Of a stretch of 64,000 bases of DNA, positions 38,274 through 47,269 are shown piece after piece. The position numbers were made by a program, and so were the translations under genes. The stretch covers positions 238,151 to 302,150 of the forward strand of contig NZ_SUHQ01000004.1 in the NCBI RefSeq assembly GCF_004962245.1. Direction: 5' to 3'. The notes under the pieces were generated by a model. The model saw nothing but the letters and a program-made list of their open reading frames with translations. It was not told where the DNA came from and ran no database searches. How positions within the stretch are numbered: the stretch's first letter is position 1; each line of letters begins with the position of its first letter. The stretch is from Mesorhizobium sp. (GTDB lineage: Bacteria; Pseudomonadota; Alphaproteobacteria; Rhizobiales; Rhizobiaceae).

Positions 38274-39107
38274 ATGACGCTTCTTCTGGACATGGTGACG
38301 ACGGCGGCGATCCTGTTCATCGTCGCTGGCGGGTTGCTGGCGATCTTCGGCGTGCTGAAGATCATCAATTTCGCCCATGGCGCCTGGCTCACCATCGGCG
38401 CCTATTGCGCCGTCGCCACCGCTGGCCTCGGGCTGAACCCGTGGGCGGCACTGCCGATCGCCTTTGCTGTCGGTGCCATCCTTGGCGGCGTCACCGAGCT
38501 GGTGATCGTGCGGCCGCTCTATCGGCGGCCGCTCGACGCCATCCTGGCGACCTGGGGGCTCGGCATCGTCATCGGCCAGCTGATCACGCTGTGGTTCGGC
38601 CGCGACGTGCAGTTCACCCCCAATCTCCTGTCGGGCACGGTCGATGTCCTCGGCGTCAGCTATTCGCTCTACCGGCTGTTCGCCGTGGCGGCGGCACTGG
38701 TGATCGGGCTCGCCTTCACCTTCCTGCTCGAAGGTACGCGGCTCGGCCTGTCGGCGCAGGCGGTGATCATGAACGAAATGCTGGCGCGGGCGCTCGGCAT
38801 CGACACCGCGCGCGTGCGGCTCGCCACCTTCATGGTCGGCACCGGCCTGGCGGCGCTCGCCGGCGTGCTGCTCACACCGCTGACCAGCGTCGACCCGAAC
38901 ATGGGCGTCGCCTGGCTGATCGGCTCGTTCATGCTGGTCATGGTCGCCGGCTCGTCCTTCTCGACCCTGGCCATCGCCTGCCTCGTTTTCGGCAGCGCGC
39001 AGGTTCTGGTCAGCACCTTCGTCAGCCCCATTCTCGGCGGCATCACGGTGGCGGTCCTGTGCGCCCTGGTGCTGCGCATCAGTCCGAAGGGATTTGCCCG
39101 TGCCTGA
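38274..39107 (+). CDS. HAAT-family ABC permease (LivH/UrtB type)
   Basis: The 277-residue inner-membrane protein has the typical INFAHGAWLTIGAY motif, LEGTRLGLSAQAVIMNEMLARALGID (the cytoplasmic loop that contacts the ATPase) and LAALAGVLLTPLTS. ATG 38274 gives a family-like N-terminus MTLLLDMVTTAAIL. Its stop overlaps the start of the fused permease/ATPase gene. Confidence 0.9.
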   Translation: MTLLLDMVTTAAILFIVAGGLLAIFGVLKIINFAHGAWLTIGAYCAVATAGLGLNPWAALPIAFAVGAILGGVTELVIVRPLYRRPLDAILATWGLGIVIGQLITLWFGRDVQFTPNLLSGTVDVLGVSYSLYRLFAVAAALVIGLAFTFLLEGTRLGLSAQAVIMNEMLARALGIDTARVRLATFMVGTGLAALAGVLLTPLTSVDPNMGVAWLIGSFMLVMVAGSSFSTLAIACLVFGSAQVLVSTFVSPILGGITVAVLCALVLRISPKGFARA

Positions 39108-40872
39108 GAGCCGTTCCATCCCGCCGAGGGCCTGGCTGTTTGCCGCGCTCATCCTTGCGACGGCGCTCGTGCTGTTCATCGGGCCAGCGCTGTTCGACCG
39201 CTTCACGCTGAACGTGCTGACCCGCTCGATGATCTACGCGATGCTGGCGGTGACCGTCGATATCCTCTGGGGCTATACCGGCGTGCTCACCTTCGGCCAG
39301 GCTGCCTTCTTCGGCACCGGCGCCTATGCCAGCGCCATGGTGCTCAGCCATCTCGGCGCCACGCCTGCCCTCCTCGCGCTGGCTCTTCTGCTGGCCATCA
39401 TCGTGCCGGTGCTGCTCGGCGCCCTGGTCGGCTGGTTGTCTTTTGGCCACGGCTCGACGCCGCTCTATGCGACGGTGATCTCGCTGGTGGTGCCGATCGT
39501 GGTGACGCAGCTGGTGTTTTCCGGCGGGGTGTGGACCGGGTCGAGCAGCGGGCTGGTCGGCTATTCCGGCCTGCCGCTCGGGCTATCGGGCTATTTCAGG
39601 CTGACCGGCATCTGCCTCATTCTGACCACTGCAATCGCCCTGGTCTTCACTCGCTCCGATGCCGGCAAGCTGCTCGTCGCCATTCGCGACAACGAGGCAC
39701 GCTGTGCCTATCTCGGCCTCGATCCGCAACGGCTGAAGATCGTCCTGACAACGATCCTTGCCGGGGTCGCAGGCATTGCCGGCTTCCTCTACGCCAACGC
39801 CTCGGGCGTGGTGGCGCCTGAAAATACCGGCTTCGTCTTCGGTACCGAGATCGTCATCTGGACCGCCCTTGGCGGCCGCGGCACGATCATCGGGCCTGTT
39901 ATGGGCGCGATTGGCATCGACTATCTCAGCGCCCAGCTTTCCGGAGACCTGCCCTTCCTGTGGAACCTCGTCGTCGGCGCGCTGTTCGTCGTCATGATCA
40001 TCCTGTTGCCGAACGGGCTGGCGCAACTCGCCAGGATGGTCCTGCCACGCCGCGATCGAGAGCAGGTGAGCCAAGCGGGCAGCCCTGCGCTTGCCGCCGA
40101 GCCGCCCGGCAACGGCGCGGAGAGCGGCAACCGCGTGCTTTCCGTCAGCGGCCTCGGCAAGTCCTTCGGCAGCCTGCAGGTACTGCAAGGCATCGACCTC
40201 GAGGTGCGCCCCGGCGAACTGGTCAGCCTCGTCGGTCCCAATGGTGCCGGCAAGACGACGCTGATGCGGTGTCTCAGCGACGGCACCGAAGCCACGACTG
40301 GAAGCGTCAGCATTGCCGGCCAGGACATCCGCGGCATGACGCCAGACGAGATCGTGGCGCTCGGCGTGGGCCGCAAATTCCAGGTGGCGAGTGTCTTCGA
40401 CAGCCTTGCCGTCGCCGACTGCCTGCGCATGGCACGCGCCTCGCGCAAGGCGCCGAGCCTGCTGCACCGCTCCCTCACGCTTGGACTGCCTGAGGCAGCT
40501 GCCGACATCCTGCGCTCCACCGGCCTCGACCAGATGCTTGGCCGCCCGGTTTCACTGCTGTCGCATGGGCAGAAGCAGAGCCTCGAACTCGCCATGGTCG
40601 TCGCGCTCGAGCCAAAACTCATCCTGCTCGACGAGCCGACGGCGGGGCTGACTAAGGTCGAGCGCACCACCATCGGCGCGACGCTGCAGAAGCTGACCGG
40701 CGAGCTTGGCTTTGCGGCCATCTTGGTCGAGCACGATCTTGACTTTGTCCGCGACATCTCGACCAGGATCGTCGTTCTCCACCAGGGCAGGCTTGTGCTC
40801 GACGGCAGCGTCGGCGACGTCGTCAATTCTGAAGTGGTCAGGACGATCTATTCGGGAGGCGCGCATGCTTGA
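39100..40872 (+). CDS. Fused HAAT permease and ATP-binding protein (LivM-LivG fusion)
   Basis: One 590-residue chain joins a LivM-type permease (about 1-320: VDILWGYTGVLTFGQAAFFG, VAIRDNEARCAYLGLDPQRLK, GRGTIIGPVMGA) to a LivG-type ABC domain (about 348-590: Walker A GPNGAGKTT, signature LSHGQKQSLELA, Walker B LILLDEPTAGL). The linker is a short polar stretch around LPRRDREQVSQ. GTG 39100 follows AAGGGA. No stop or frameshift separates the parts, so the fusion is real in this sequence. It overlaps its neighbours by eight bases on each side. Confidence 0.9.
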   Translation: MPESRSIPPRAWLFAALILATALVLFIGPALFDRFTLNVLTRSMIYAMLAVTVDILWGYTGVLTFGQAAFFGTGAYASAMVLSHLGATPALLALALLLAIIVPVLLGALVGWLSFGHGSTPLYATVISLVVPIVVTQLVFSGGVWTGSSSGLVGYSGLPLGLSGYFRLTGICLILTTAIALVFTRSDAGKLLVAIRDNEARCAYLGLDPQRLKIVLTTILAGVAGIAGFLYANASGVVAPENTGFVFGTEIVIWTALGGRGTIIGPVMGAIGIDYLSAQLSGDLPFLWNLVVGALFVVMIILLPNGLAQLARMVLPRRDREQVSQAGSPALAAEPPGNGAESGNRVLSVSGLGKSFGSLQVLQGIDLEVRPGELVSLVGPNGAGKTTLMRCLSDGTEATTGSVSIAGQDIRGMTPDEIVALGVGRKFQVASVFDSLAVADCLRMARASRKAPSLLHRSLTLGLPEAAADILRSTGLDQMLGRPVSLLSHGQKQSLELAMVVALEPKLILLDEPTAGLTKVERTTIGATLQKLTGELGFAAILVEHDLDFVRDISTRIVVLHQGRLVLDGSVGDVVNSEVVRTIYSGGAHA

Positions 40873-41599
40873 GACCAGACAGCCACTGGCCAGCACCACC
40901 GCGCCGAAACTGTCCCTATCGAACGTGTCGAGCGGCTATGGGCCTGTTGCCATCATCGAGGCACTGTCGCTGGCCATCGCACCCGGGCAGATCTTCGCGC
41001 TAATGGGCAAGAACGGCATGGGCAAGACCACGCTGCTGAAAACCATCCTCGGTTTCGTGGCGCTGCGTTCGGGTGACATCCGCCTTGACGGCGCCTCGAT
41101 GTCGGGCGTTTCGCCGGCCTCGCTGATAGCCTCGGGCGTCGGCTATGCGCCGCAGGAGCAGGCGCTATTCCAAGATCTCAGCGTGCGCGACAATCTGCGT
41201 CTCGCCTTGCGCTCGGATCGCGGCTTTACCCCGGCCCTCGAGCGGGTCTACGCGCATTTTCCCTTCCTCAGGGAGCGCCTGTCGCAACGGGCGGGGACAC
41301 TGTCGGGCGGCGAGCAGAAGATGCTCATCCTTGGCCGCGCGCTGATGCTGCGGCCAAAGCTCCTGCTGATCGACGAGATCTCCGAGGGCCTGCAGCCATC
41401 CGTCGTCGAACGCATCGCCGCCGCACTCAAGGAGGAGCGCCGCGACAGCGGCACGACGATCCTGATCGTCGAGCAGAACCTGCCCTTCGCGCTCGGTATC
41501 GCCGATCGCTGGGCCGTCCTTAAGCTCGGCCGCATCGATGATGCGGGCGACGTTGCGGAGGGAACGGCGGGCCGCGTTCTTCAACACTTGAAGATCTAG
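40865..41599 (+). CDS. HAAT-family ABC ATP-binding protein (LivF/UrtE type)
   Basis: The 244-residue product has Walker A GKNGMGKTT, LSGGEQKMLILGRAL and Walker B LLLIDEISEGL, with the LivF-like VEQNLPFALGIADRWAVL at the C-terminus. ATG 40865 overlaps the fused gene's stop by eight bases. It completes the importer: binding protein, LivH, LivM-LivG fusion and LivF. Confidence 0.9.
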   Translation: MLETRQPLASTTAPKLSLSNVSSGYGPVAIIEALSLAIAPGQIFALMGKNGMGKTTLLKTILGFVALRSGDIRLDGASMSGVSPASLIASGVGYAPQEQALFQDLSVRDNLRLALRSDRGFTPALERVYAHFPFLRERLSQRAGTLSGGEQKMLILGRALMLRPKLLLIDEISEGLQPSVVERIAAALKEERRDSGTTILIVEQNLPFALGIADRWAVLKLGRIDDAGDVAEGTAGRVLQHLKI

Positions 41600-41837
41600 G
41601 GTGCACGCATCCGGCCTGGATATTCCAGGGGTCGCGGCGACGGGAGAACCGGAAACCGACGATGCAAGCGGGGTGCCTCAACGTTCGCTTCCGACTATCC
41701 GTGGCGTAAACCTACCGGTCTGCTTGCGGCCGCAAACCAGCCGCGCTCGCACCCTATGGTCAACGCGGGTTCATCGACCCTTTTATGGGATGAAAGAGAA
41801 ACGCGTGCATGGAATTCTAGTCCTCCTCCTGGTCCTT

Positions 41838-41943
41838 AGGTTCGCCAGACCATACGAGAGAATACGAGGGAAATGGGTTGGCGAACCATCCGCTAACGTA
41901 TTGATTTCCTATAGGAAACGTTGATCCTCCGGGCCCACCAAAA
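41838..41943 (+). repeat. Att-like block B at the left end of the integrated element
   Basis: The first 60 bases (41838-41897) match block A, and the ATACGAGA-NAATACG part plus the 18-bp core CCTCCGGGCCCACCAAAA (41926-41943) match block C at 63202-63292 with nearly the same spacing (74 and 73 bp from ATACGAG to core). The core ends like a tRNA 3' end (T-stem, acceptor, CCA), a usual target for tyrosine recombinases. The recombinase gene ends only 123 bp away. The surrounding gap 41600-42065 otherwise holds only the iterons noted at 41974. Confidence 0.65.
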
Positions 41944-41973
41944 CCATTGATTTTATTTAGAAAAACAGCCAGA

Positions 41974-42006
41974 GGCCCACGGTTGGCCCACGCTGGGCCC
42001 ACGGCT
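41974..42006 (+). repeat. Three tandem 11-bp GGCCCAC iterons
   Basis: GGCCCACGGTT, GGCCCACGCTG and GGCCCACGGCT begin at 41974, 41985 and 41996, an exact 11-bp period. The same heptamer occurs in the att core (41932 and 63281) and once more beside block C (63234). Regular spacing near one helical turn between the core and the recombinase gene is what integrase arm-type sites look like. Confidence 0.6.
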
Positions 42007-42065
42007 CGCGCAGGCGACAAAAAAGGCGCCCGAATGCGCCTCCTCTTCCAGTTTGCGATTCCGTG

Positions 42066-43155
42066 TCACCGGACGATCCGTAAATTAGTTCGCTGCTTCA
42101 TTTGATCGCGCTTTTCTTCGCGCTGGTTGATCGCTCGCGCGATGTCGACCGCGATGCGCTTCTTGTTGGCCTCGCGCACGTACTCGTCGGTCACCGCCAT
42201 TGAGGAATGTCCCATTGCCTCCATGATGGCTCTCGCTTGGATGTTGCATTCGGCGAGATAGGTGCCGAAAGTGCGGCGCAGCCCATGTAGCGTATAGCCG
42301 TCAGAAATGCCTGCCTGCCTGGTCCAATGCTGCATCATGCCGGTCAGGCTCTTTTCTGAAAACGGATTGCCATACGCGTTCTTCAGCACGGTGCCGCCCT
42401 TCGAGCGATCCAGCGGCGTGAGCGCTGCCGCCAGTTTGTCGACAACGGGAATGAACATCTCTCTCCCGCCGTGGCGATTGCGGTTCTTCCTTTGGCGGAA
42501 GGAGAAGGCCTCGACGGTCACCAATGAGCCCTCGAACAGCTCGATCTCCTCGATCACAAGGTCTTCCCACTCAAGATCTGCGATATCACCGCGTCGGTTG
42601 CCGAGCCAGAAACCGAGCGCATAGGACGCGGATCGACAGCGACGGATCTTCCTGCGGCTTGATCCACTTCTCGACTTCAATCGCCACCCACAAGAGCTTT
42701 TTGATGGCGACCAGCGTGTGTTTCGCGACTGTGCGGTTCGTCCTGAAAATGCCTTCGATGATCGTACGCAACCGGTCGGCGTCCATGTATTCCACCGGCA
42801 CGTCACGCCAAGTCAGGACGTGCGCAGGGTCCACGGGCGTGTTCAAAAAACGTTCGATCAAACGGCTGTTTTTGTCCTGCGTGGCCGGATCGAAGTCGGC
42901 CCATTCCATAGTTGCTTCGAGCCGTAGCGCAGCCTGCCCGAATGTCTTTGGCAGCGCTCGCCCTGGCAGGTTGATGATTTCCGCCTTGGCGGACTGACCT
43001 TCGACGGCGCGCCGGTATGCCGCCTCAAACGCTTCGTCGCCAGGCTGACCAAGCAGCGCGATTTGCGGCGCGTGGCGGTTGGCGCGGAAACGCCAAATGG
43101 TCTTGCCGTTCTTGATGCGCGAAGACGCGCCGGGATAGTCGGGATGCGTTGCCAT
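42066..43155 (-). pseudogene. Tyrosine recombinase (phage-type integrase), frameshifted
   Basis: The N-terminal part (43155 down to about 42630) encodes MATHPDYPGASSRIKNGKTI and a SAM-like core-binding region; the C-terminal part, in another frame, holds the catalytic domain: NRRGDIADLEWEDL (first Arg), HGLRRTFGTYLAE (His/Arg) and MGHSSMAVTDEYVRE (His and Tyr). The frames switch near 42630, where RSASYALGFWLG continues the family pattern only after a shift. All catalytic residues survive, so a recent lesion or a sequencing error is possible. Without repair the product would be inactive. It points toward att block B. Confidence 0.82.
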
Positions 43156-43205
43156 GGCCTTTGCACCTTCAAATCATGACTAGTCTAGCCCCGCTGCTGC
43201 CCACT

Positions 43206-43448
43206 TTACTTTGCCTTAGGGCTTACCGCCAACAAGGCTCCGAGACCGCCTTCGTTGCTCGGTAGTGCCGAGAACGCGATATCGAGTTCAACGCGGTCCC
43301 AAATCGCTCGACTATTAATACGCTTCGGTTTCGGCATACGGCGATCGGCAACCATTTCGTCAAACAGCGTCGGTCCGATGCCCACGTAACGTGCAGCTTC
43401 CACGCGGGCGAGTCCCCGTGGCGGATACGATAGCGCGTCACTCTTCAC
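43206..43448 (-). CDS. Small helix-turn-helix protein, AlpA/excisionase-like
   Basis: About 80 residues with a MerR/AlpA-like fold: YPPRGLARVEAARYVGIGPT, LFDEMVADRRMPKPKRINSR and IWDRVELDIAFSAL. Such proteins help excision or act as regulators of integrated elements. GTG 43448 with GAGG upstream is the likely start; the frame is open much further upstream, but that part has no motif. It lies just upstream of the recombinase gene on the same strand, with a 50-bp gap. Confidence 0.65.
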   Translation of the reverse strand: MKSDALSYPPRGLARVEAARYVGIGPTLFDEMVADRRMPKPKRINSRAIWDRVELDIAFSALPSNEGGLGALLAVSPKAK

Positions 43449-43773
43449 GGCCGCTGCCTCGAAGTTGTTCGCGTGCCGGAATTGCGACAGAGATGTTCGA
43501 AAGAAAGGGAATTTATGTATTCGGTGGCACCAGACATTCCGCTGTGTCCGTTTTCGGAAGAGCCGAGCCATGTTCCCTATGGGAATGTTCTTTGATGCGG
43601 AATGCGTTTCTCCAGCCCATTCGGCAACGGGCAGCAAAGACGTGAAAATCGGATAAATGGACGGCGTCCCGATCACGACGTGGCTCCAAACCGTGTACGC
43701 TCTCACATTGAAAGGCGCAGCAAATTGCATCACTAATCGATACCATGTATTTATAAATCTAGACGTAATTTGT

Positions 43774-43788
43774 CAATACAGTGTATTG
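43774..43788 (+). promoter_or_regulatory. Perfect 15-bp palindrome upstream of the XRE gene
   Basis: CAATACAGTGTATTG is a perfect dyad around a central G, in an AT-rich stretch 19 bp before the XRE start. The size and position fit an operator of a small helix-turn-helix repressor. The divergent AlpA-like gene starts 326 bp away; the remaining gap (43449-43773) shows no gene. Confidence 0.6.
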
Positions 43789-43807
43789 AAAAAGGTACAG
43801 CTTATCG

Positions 43808-44041
43808 ATGATTCCTGCTCAAGCTCGCGCTGCCCGCGCACTCTTGAAACTAAGCGTTCGCGAGGTGGCGGCACGTGCGAAAGTGATGCCCAATACTGTA
43901 AGCCGAATTGAGCAAGAGGAAACTGGTCCGCGTGGACCGCAGCCGGTGACAATCCAGGCCATCAAAAGAGTCTATGAGGAGGCAGGCGTCATTTTCATCT
44001 CAGGTAATGGAGAAGGACCTGGTGTTCGATTGGCGAAATGA
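43808..44041 (+). CDS. XRE-family helix-turn-helix regulator, small
   Basis: The 77-residue product is a single Cro/CI-like domain: ARAARALLKLSVREVAARAK, VMPNTVSRIEQEETGPRG and QAIKRVYEEAGVIFISGNGE, a form common in rhizobial genomes near mobile elements. It has only a weak ribosome site. Its own 15-bp palindrome upstream suggests autoregulation. It may control the integrase module. Confidence 0.82.
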   Translation: MIPAQARAARALLKLSVREVAARAKVMPNTVSRIEQEETGPRGPQPVTIQAIKRVYEEAGVIFISGNGEGPGVRLAK

Positions 44042-44195
44042 AATGAGTAGATTCAAGGCCGATTCCGTTCAGGTTTGTCGCGCACGCCACCGCACGTCGG
44101 GGGTTCGAGTCGGACGAGGGATACCGTCAACACAGTGCGGCCACCGAATTCGTTTGCTAACTCGACCATCGCTAATGGGGTGGCGCTCGGCATTG

Positions 44196-45269
44196 AACTC
44201 GAATTCGTCGAGGGCATGCAGTTCGACCGCGGCTATATCTCGCCCCGTTTCATCACCAATCGCGCAAAGATGCGGGTCGAGATGCAGGATGCGTATGTCC
44301 TCATCAGCGAGAAGAAATTGTCCAGCCTGAACGAAATACTGCCGCTGCTGGAGAAGGTGGTGCAGGCCGCCCAGCCGCTGCTCATCATCGCGGAGGATGT
44401 AGAGGGCGAGGTGATTGCGGCGCTGGTGGTCAACAAATTGCGCGGCGCTCTCAAGGTTGCGGCCGTGAAGGCGCCGGCCTACGGAGACCGCCGCAAGGCG
44501 ATGCTGCAGATATCGCGCTGATGACCGGCGGAACGGTGATCTCGGAGGATTTGGGCCTCAAGCTCGAGAATGTTTCCCTCGAGACGCTCGGGCGCACCAA
44601 GAAGGTGATGATCGACAAGGCAAACACCACGATCGTCGGCGGCGCCGGCAAGCGGGCAAGCATCGAGGCCCGCATCGCCGAGATCAAGATCAGCTTGCGG
44701 AAACCACCTCCGATTACGACCGCGAGAAGCTCCAGGAACGGCTGGCGAGGCTCGCCGGCGGTGTCGCTGTGATCCGGGTCGGCGGTGCCACCGAAGTCGA
44801 GGTCAGGGAGAAGAAGGATCGCATCGATGACGCGATGAACGCGACAAGAGCCGCGGTCGCGGAGGGCATTCTCCCGGGCGGCGGGGTCGCCTTGCTGCGC
44901 GCCGGCAGGGCGCTCAAGAAGCTCAAGGGCGGCAACGAGGACCAGCAGGTCGGCATCGCGATCGTCAGGAAGGCGATCACCTGGCCGGCTCGGCAGATCG
45001 CGATCAATGCCGGCCTGGACGGCTCGGTCGTCATCGCCGGGATCCTCGAAAACGACGACAACGCCTATGGCTACGATGCCCAATCGGGCGTGTACGGGGA
45101 TCTGGTGTCGAAGGGCATCATCGACCCGGCCAAGGTGGTGCGAACGGCGCTCCAGGGCGCGGCCTCGGTGGCGGGCCTCCTCATCATGACGGAGGCCATG
45201 GTGGCCGAAATCCCGGGCCCGCCACCGCCGGAGCTTCCCGGTCACGAGCATATGGATTTGGATTTCTGA
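44196..45269 (+). pseudogene. groEL: groEL pseudogene, N-terminally truncated with two frameshifts
   Basis: Similarity begins at [18 protein letters not shown], about residue 180 of GroEL, and runs to the C-terminus ([13 protein letters not shown]). The first 180 residues are missing. One base is lost near 44508 (MLQ then ATATCGCG, where MLQDIA is expected) and another near 44695 (before GCTTGCGGAAACC), so the sequence is read in three pieces: to 44521, 44521-44710 and 44711-45269. GroEL is the 60-kDa chaperonin. This copy cannot make a working protein. The 3' part is repeated in inverted orientation at the right edge of the window. Confidence 0.9.
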
Positions 45270-45383
45270 CCGCTTCGCGGCCGTAGTCCGGGCTCGCGAC
45301 CACCAACAATGATCTCGTCCACTATCGAGGTGAGACAAGTCGTCGAGGATCACGGTATGCTATGCAAGGTCGGCTCATGGCGC
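45169..45383 (+). repeat. Inverted-repeat copy 1: groEL 3' end and downstream sequence
   Basis: This segment matches the minus strand of 63795-64000. It covers the last 34 groEL codons and about 115 bp after the stop, up to GGCTCATGGCGC. Copy 1 lacks the four codons (HHHD) present in copy 2 and carries two small insertions after the stop. Similarity may go on past the window on the other side. Confidence 0.75.
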
Positions 45384-45466
45384 GACCTTGCCAATTCAAT
45401 TCGCGAAGGCGAAGGTCGCTGTGTTGCCGATGTTCGGCCTGCGCGATCATAACTAGACTGAGCCGG

Positions 45467-45916
45467 TCAGACGAGGGCACGACGGCCAGTGATCTTCTCG
45501 ATGTTGATGCGGAAGAAGAGGTGAGGCGGACTGGCCACATTGTCCTCGGAGTGAGGTGTCTCGCTGCCAGGTTCCCACCAGTTGGGGCGCGCTTTCTGCA
45601 ACAGCGACCATGCATGGTCGCGCTCATTCTGCCGGGGGCCTGCTTCGGAGAGTTCTTCGTAGCGACCGAAGGCAATGACACTCCACCAGCTGCGGGGGCT
45701 GCGAATCTCGTCGACTTCGAAGCAAACCTGAGGATGTCCCTGCATCGCCCAGACCTTGTGACCAATCAGGGAGAAGCTGTAGATGTGGCCGTCCTCGTAA
45801 ACGAAGCTGATTGGCACGACGTACGGCATCCCGTCTCTTACGCAAGCGAGGCGCCCGACCCTGCTCGCGGCCAGGTGCATCCTGCATTCTTGGGCGGTCA
45901 TCTCACTGACGATCAC
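45467..45916 (-). CDS. Pyridoxamine 5'-phosphate oxidase-family protein
   Basis: The 149-residue product has the split-barrel flavin fold: MTAQECRMHLAASRVGRLAC, GMPYVVPISFVYEDGHIYSF and CFEVDEIRSPRSWWSVIAFG. Members bind FMN, F420 or haem and act in redox or stress roles. GTG 45916 with GGGGAG upstream is preferred; the frame continues upstream without motif. It is on the minus strand after the flavodoxin-like gene with a 184-bp gap. Exact function unknown. Confidence 0.75.
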   Translation of the reverse strand: MIVSEMTAQECRMHLAASRVGRLACVRDGMPYVVPISFVYEDGHIYSFSLIGHKVWAMQGHPQVCFEVDEIRSPRSWWSVIAFGRYEELSEAGPRQNERDHAWSLLQKARPNWWEPGSETPHSEDNVASPPHLFFRINIEKITGRRALV

Positions 45917-46100
45917 GGGACTCCCCTGGTGAACGAGCGAGCTTCGCTCTGTACATCTCGATGCCGCGGAAGCGGACTTCTTGCTTCCACTGGATTCGCG
46001 ATCGCTCGCGGGGCTGCTAAACCCCATGTTCCATGCGCCACGCCGGCAAAGACGGCGAAGGGTGTCGATGTAAGCTGCGCCGGACTCAGGCACCTCCTGT

Positions 46101-46631
46101 TTAGCCGGCCGTCTCAAGAAATCGATCAGCGAAGTCGGCGAGGGCGTTCCAGTCAGTGAATTCGTGATCGCGCTCGGGGCTCGGATCGCCGCTGCGTTTC
46201 ATGACGACGAATCTGACGAACTGCTCCTGGAAGTAATCGTACTTGGTGAAGCGCAAAGCACCCCCGAGAAGGAGGGTCATGCGTGGTTGCCACCCTGTCA
46301 CGGAGACGAAGCGATCCACGTAGTTTTGCGCTTCCGTCTTTTGGTCTTCCAGCGCCGCCGACAGACTGACGGATATGAGGGCTGAAGGCTTAGTGTTCAG
46401 CAGTTCGTGATGGGCAAACACGAAGTTCGTGACGATTTCCTGGTGGTGCTCCTGGTGGACCGACGCGGCAATGACGAACGCGTCGAAGGGTCCGAGCTTC
46501 AAATCGGATGCGAGCGCTGCGCTATCTTGCAGCTCGACTTGGTGCCCGTGCTCGCGAATATGCGTTGCCGTCCGTGCGGCAATTTTCCGCGTCTGCCCTT
46601 CGGTCGTTCCATAGACGATCAGGACGTTCAC
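46101..46631 (-). CDS. Flavodoxin-domain protein, HemG-like
   Basis: The 176-residue product has the flavodoxin start VNVLIVYGTTEGQTRKIA (FMN phosphate loop TTEGQT), FDAFVIAASVHQEHHQEI, and GGALRFTKYDYFQEQFVRFV with VMKRSGDP, features of menaquinone-dependent protoporphyrinogen IX dehydrogenase HemG (about 181 residues). GTG 46631 follows GGAGG. It may act in haem synthesis or only as a flavodoxin-like redox protein. Confidence 0.75.
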   Translation of the reverse strand: MNVLIVYGTTEGQTRKIAARTATHIREHGHQVELQDSAALASDLKLGPFDAFVIAASVHQEHHQEIVTNFVFAHHELLNTKPSALISVSLSAALEDQKTEAQNYVDRFVSVTGWQPRMTLLLGGALRFTKYDYFQEQFVRFVVMKRSGDPSPERDHEFTDWNALADFADRFLETAG

Positions 46632-46752
46632 GATGTCCCTCCGACAGCGGAAGAGACATTCATAGGGACGATCGATACGAGCCACCCCGGCATGCCGGTA
46701 CCTCAATGCTTCGCAACAGCAATTCGCTGCATTATAGCTCATGGAATAGGCT

Positions 46753-46878
46753 TCACGAACCACTTTCGCTGCGAACTGGGCGCTTGAGCACGAAGAACCC
46801 TATCGTGGCCAGAGCCATGATCAGCACCGCAAGCCATCCGACTACGACCATCCACCGCGGGGCGGTCAGCCTTCCCAT
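46753..46878 (-). pseudogene. 41-codon membrane-segment fragment
   Basis: The frame reads MGRLTAPRWMVVVGWL followed by a hydrophobic run to TIGFFVLKRPV. One membrane helix preceded by a basic stretch resembles the C-terminal end of an NRAMP-like metal transporter, so this may be the stub of a deleted gene. It is too short to be sure, and no ribosome site is obvious. Confidence 0.35.
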
Positions 46879-47269
46879 CCACGCCGGTCTTGAGGTCGGG
46901 GTGCGGCGCAGCACTGCGCTGCAGCCCTGCCTCGCGGCGAGCAGCGGGTGTGTAAGCGGAGTGGGCGCCTTCGCGGGGAACCGGCTGCAGGGAGCGAAGC
47001 GACCGAAGCTGGGCGGAAGGCGCTCCGAAGCGCGCCGAGGGCGGAGCCCTAAGCCTCTCGATGCTTCAACTCAAAGGACAGTCTTCCATCTTTCTCGGAC
47101 CTTCGCCGACGGTCGCCGGTCGAGAAGTTGTGACCCGATCCGGACCTACAATTGAGGTACGACGTAGATCTGGAACGGGGTCAGTTCCCGACATTAACTT
47201 CGGTCGATTCATGCCGCACTGACGCACCGGGTGTTTGGACTTTATTGGGAGGTCGTGACCGGCGCCTGT
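46879..47269 (+). other. Gap of 391 bp with no supported gene
   Basis: No frame with a family motif is seen. The sequence is GC-rich with short self-complementary pieces around 47020-47050, but no T-run and no known repeat. It separates the flavodoxin region from the uronide operon's regulator. Confidence 0.45.

Noticed and set aside
38058..39206. A 382-codon minus-strand open frame
   Set aside because: It lies opposite the LivH-type permease, is rich in Arg/Asp/Gln as antisense frames of membrane genes are, and has no motif.
41601..41924. A 107-codon plus-strand frame after the HAAT operon
   Set aside because: No motif; its C-terminal part is att block B.
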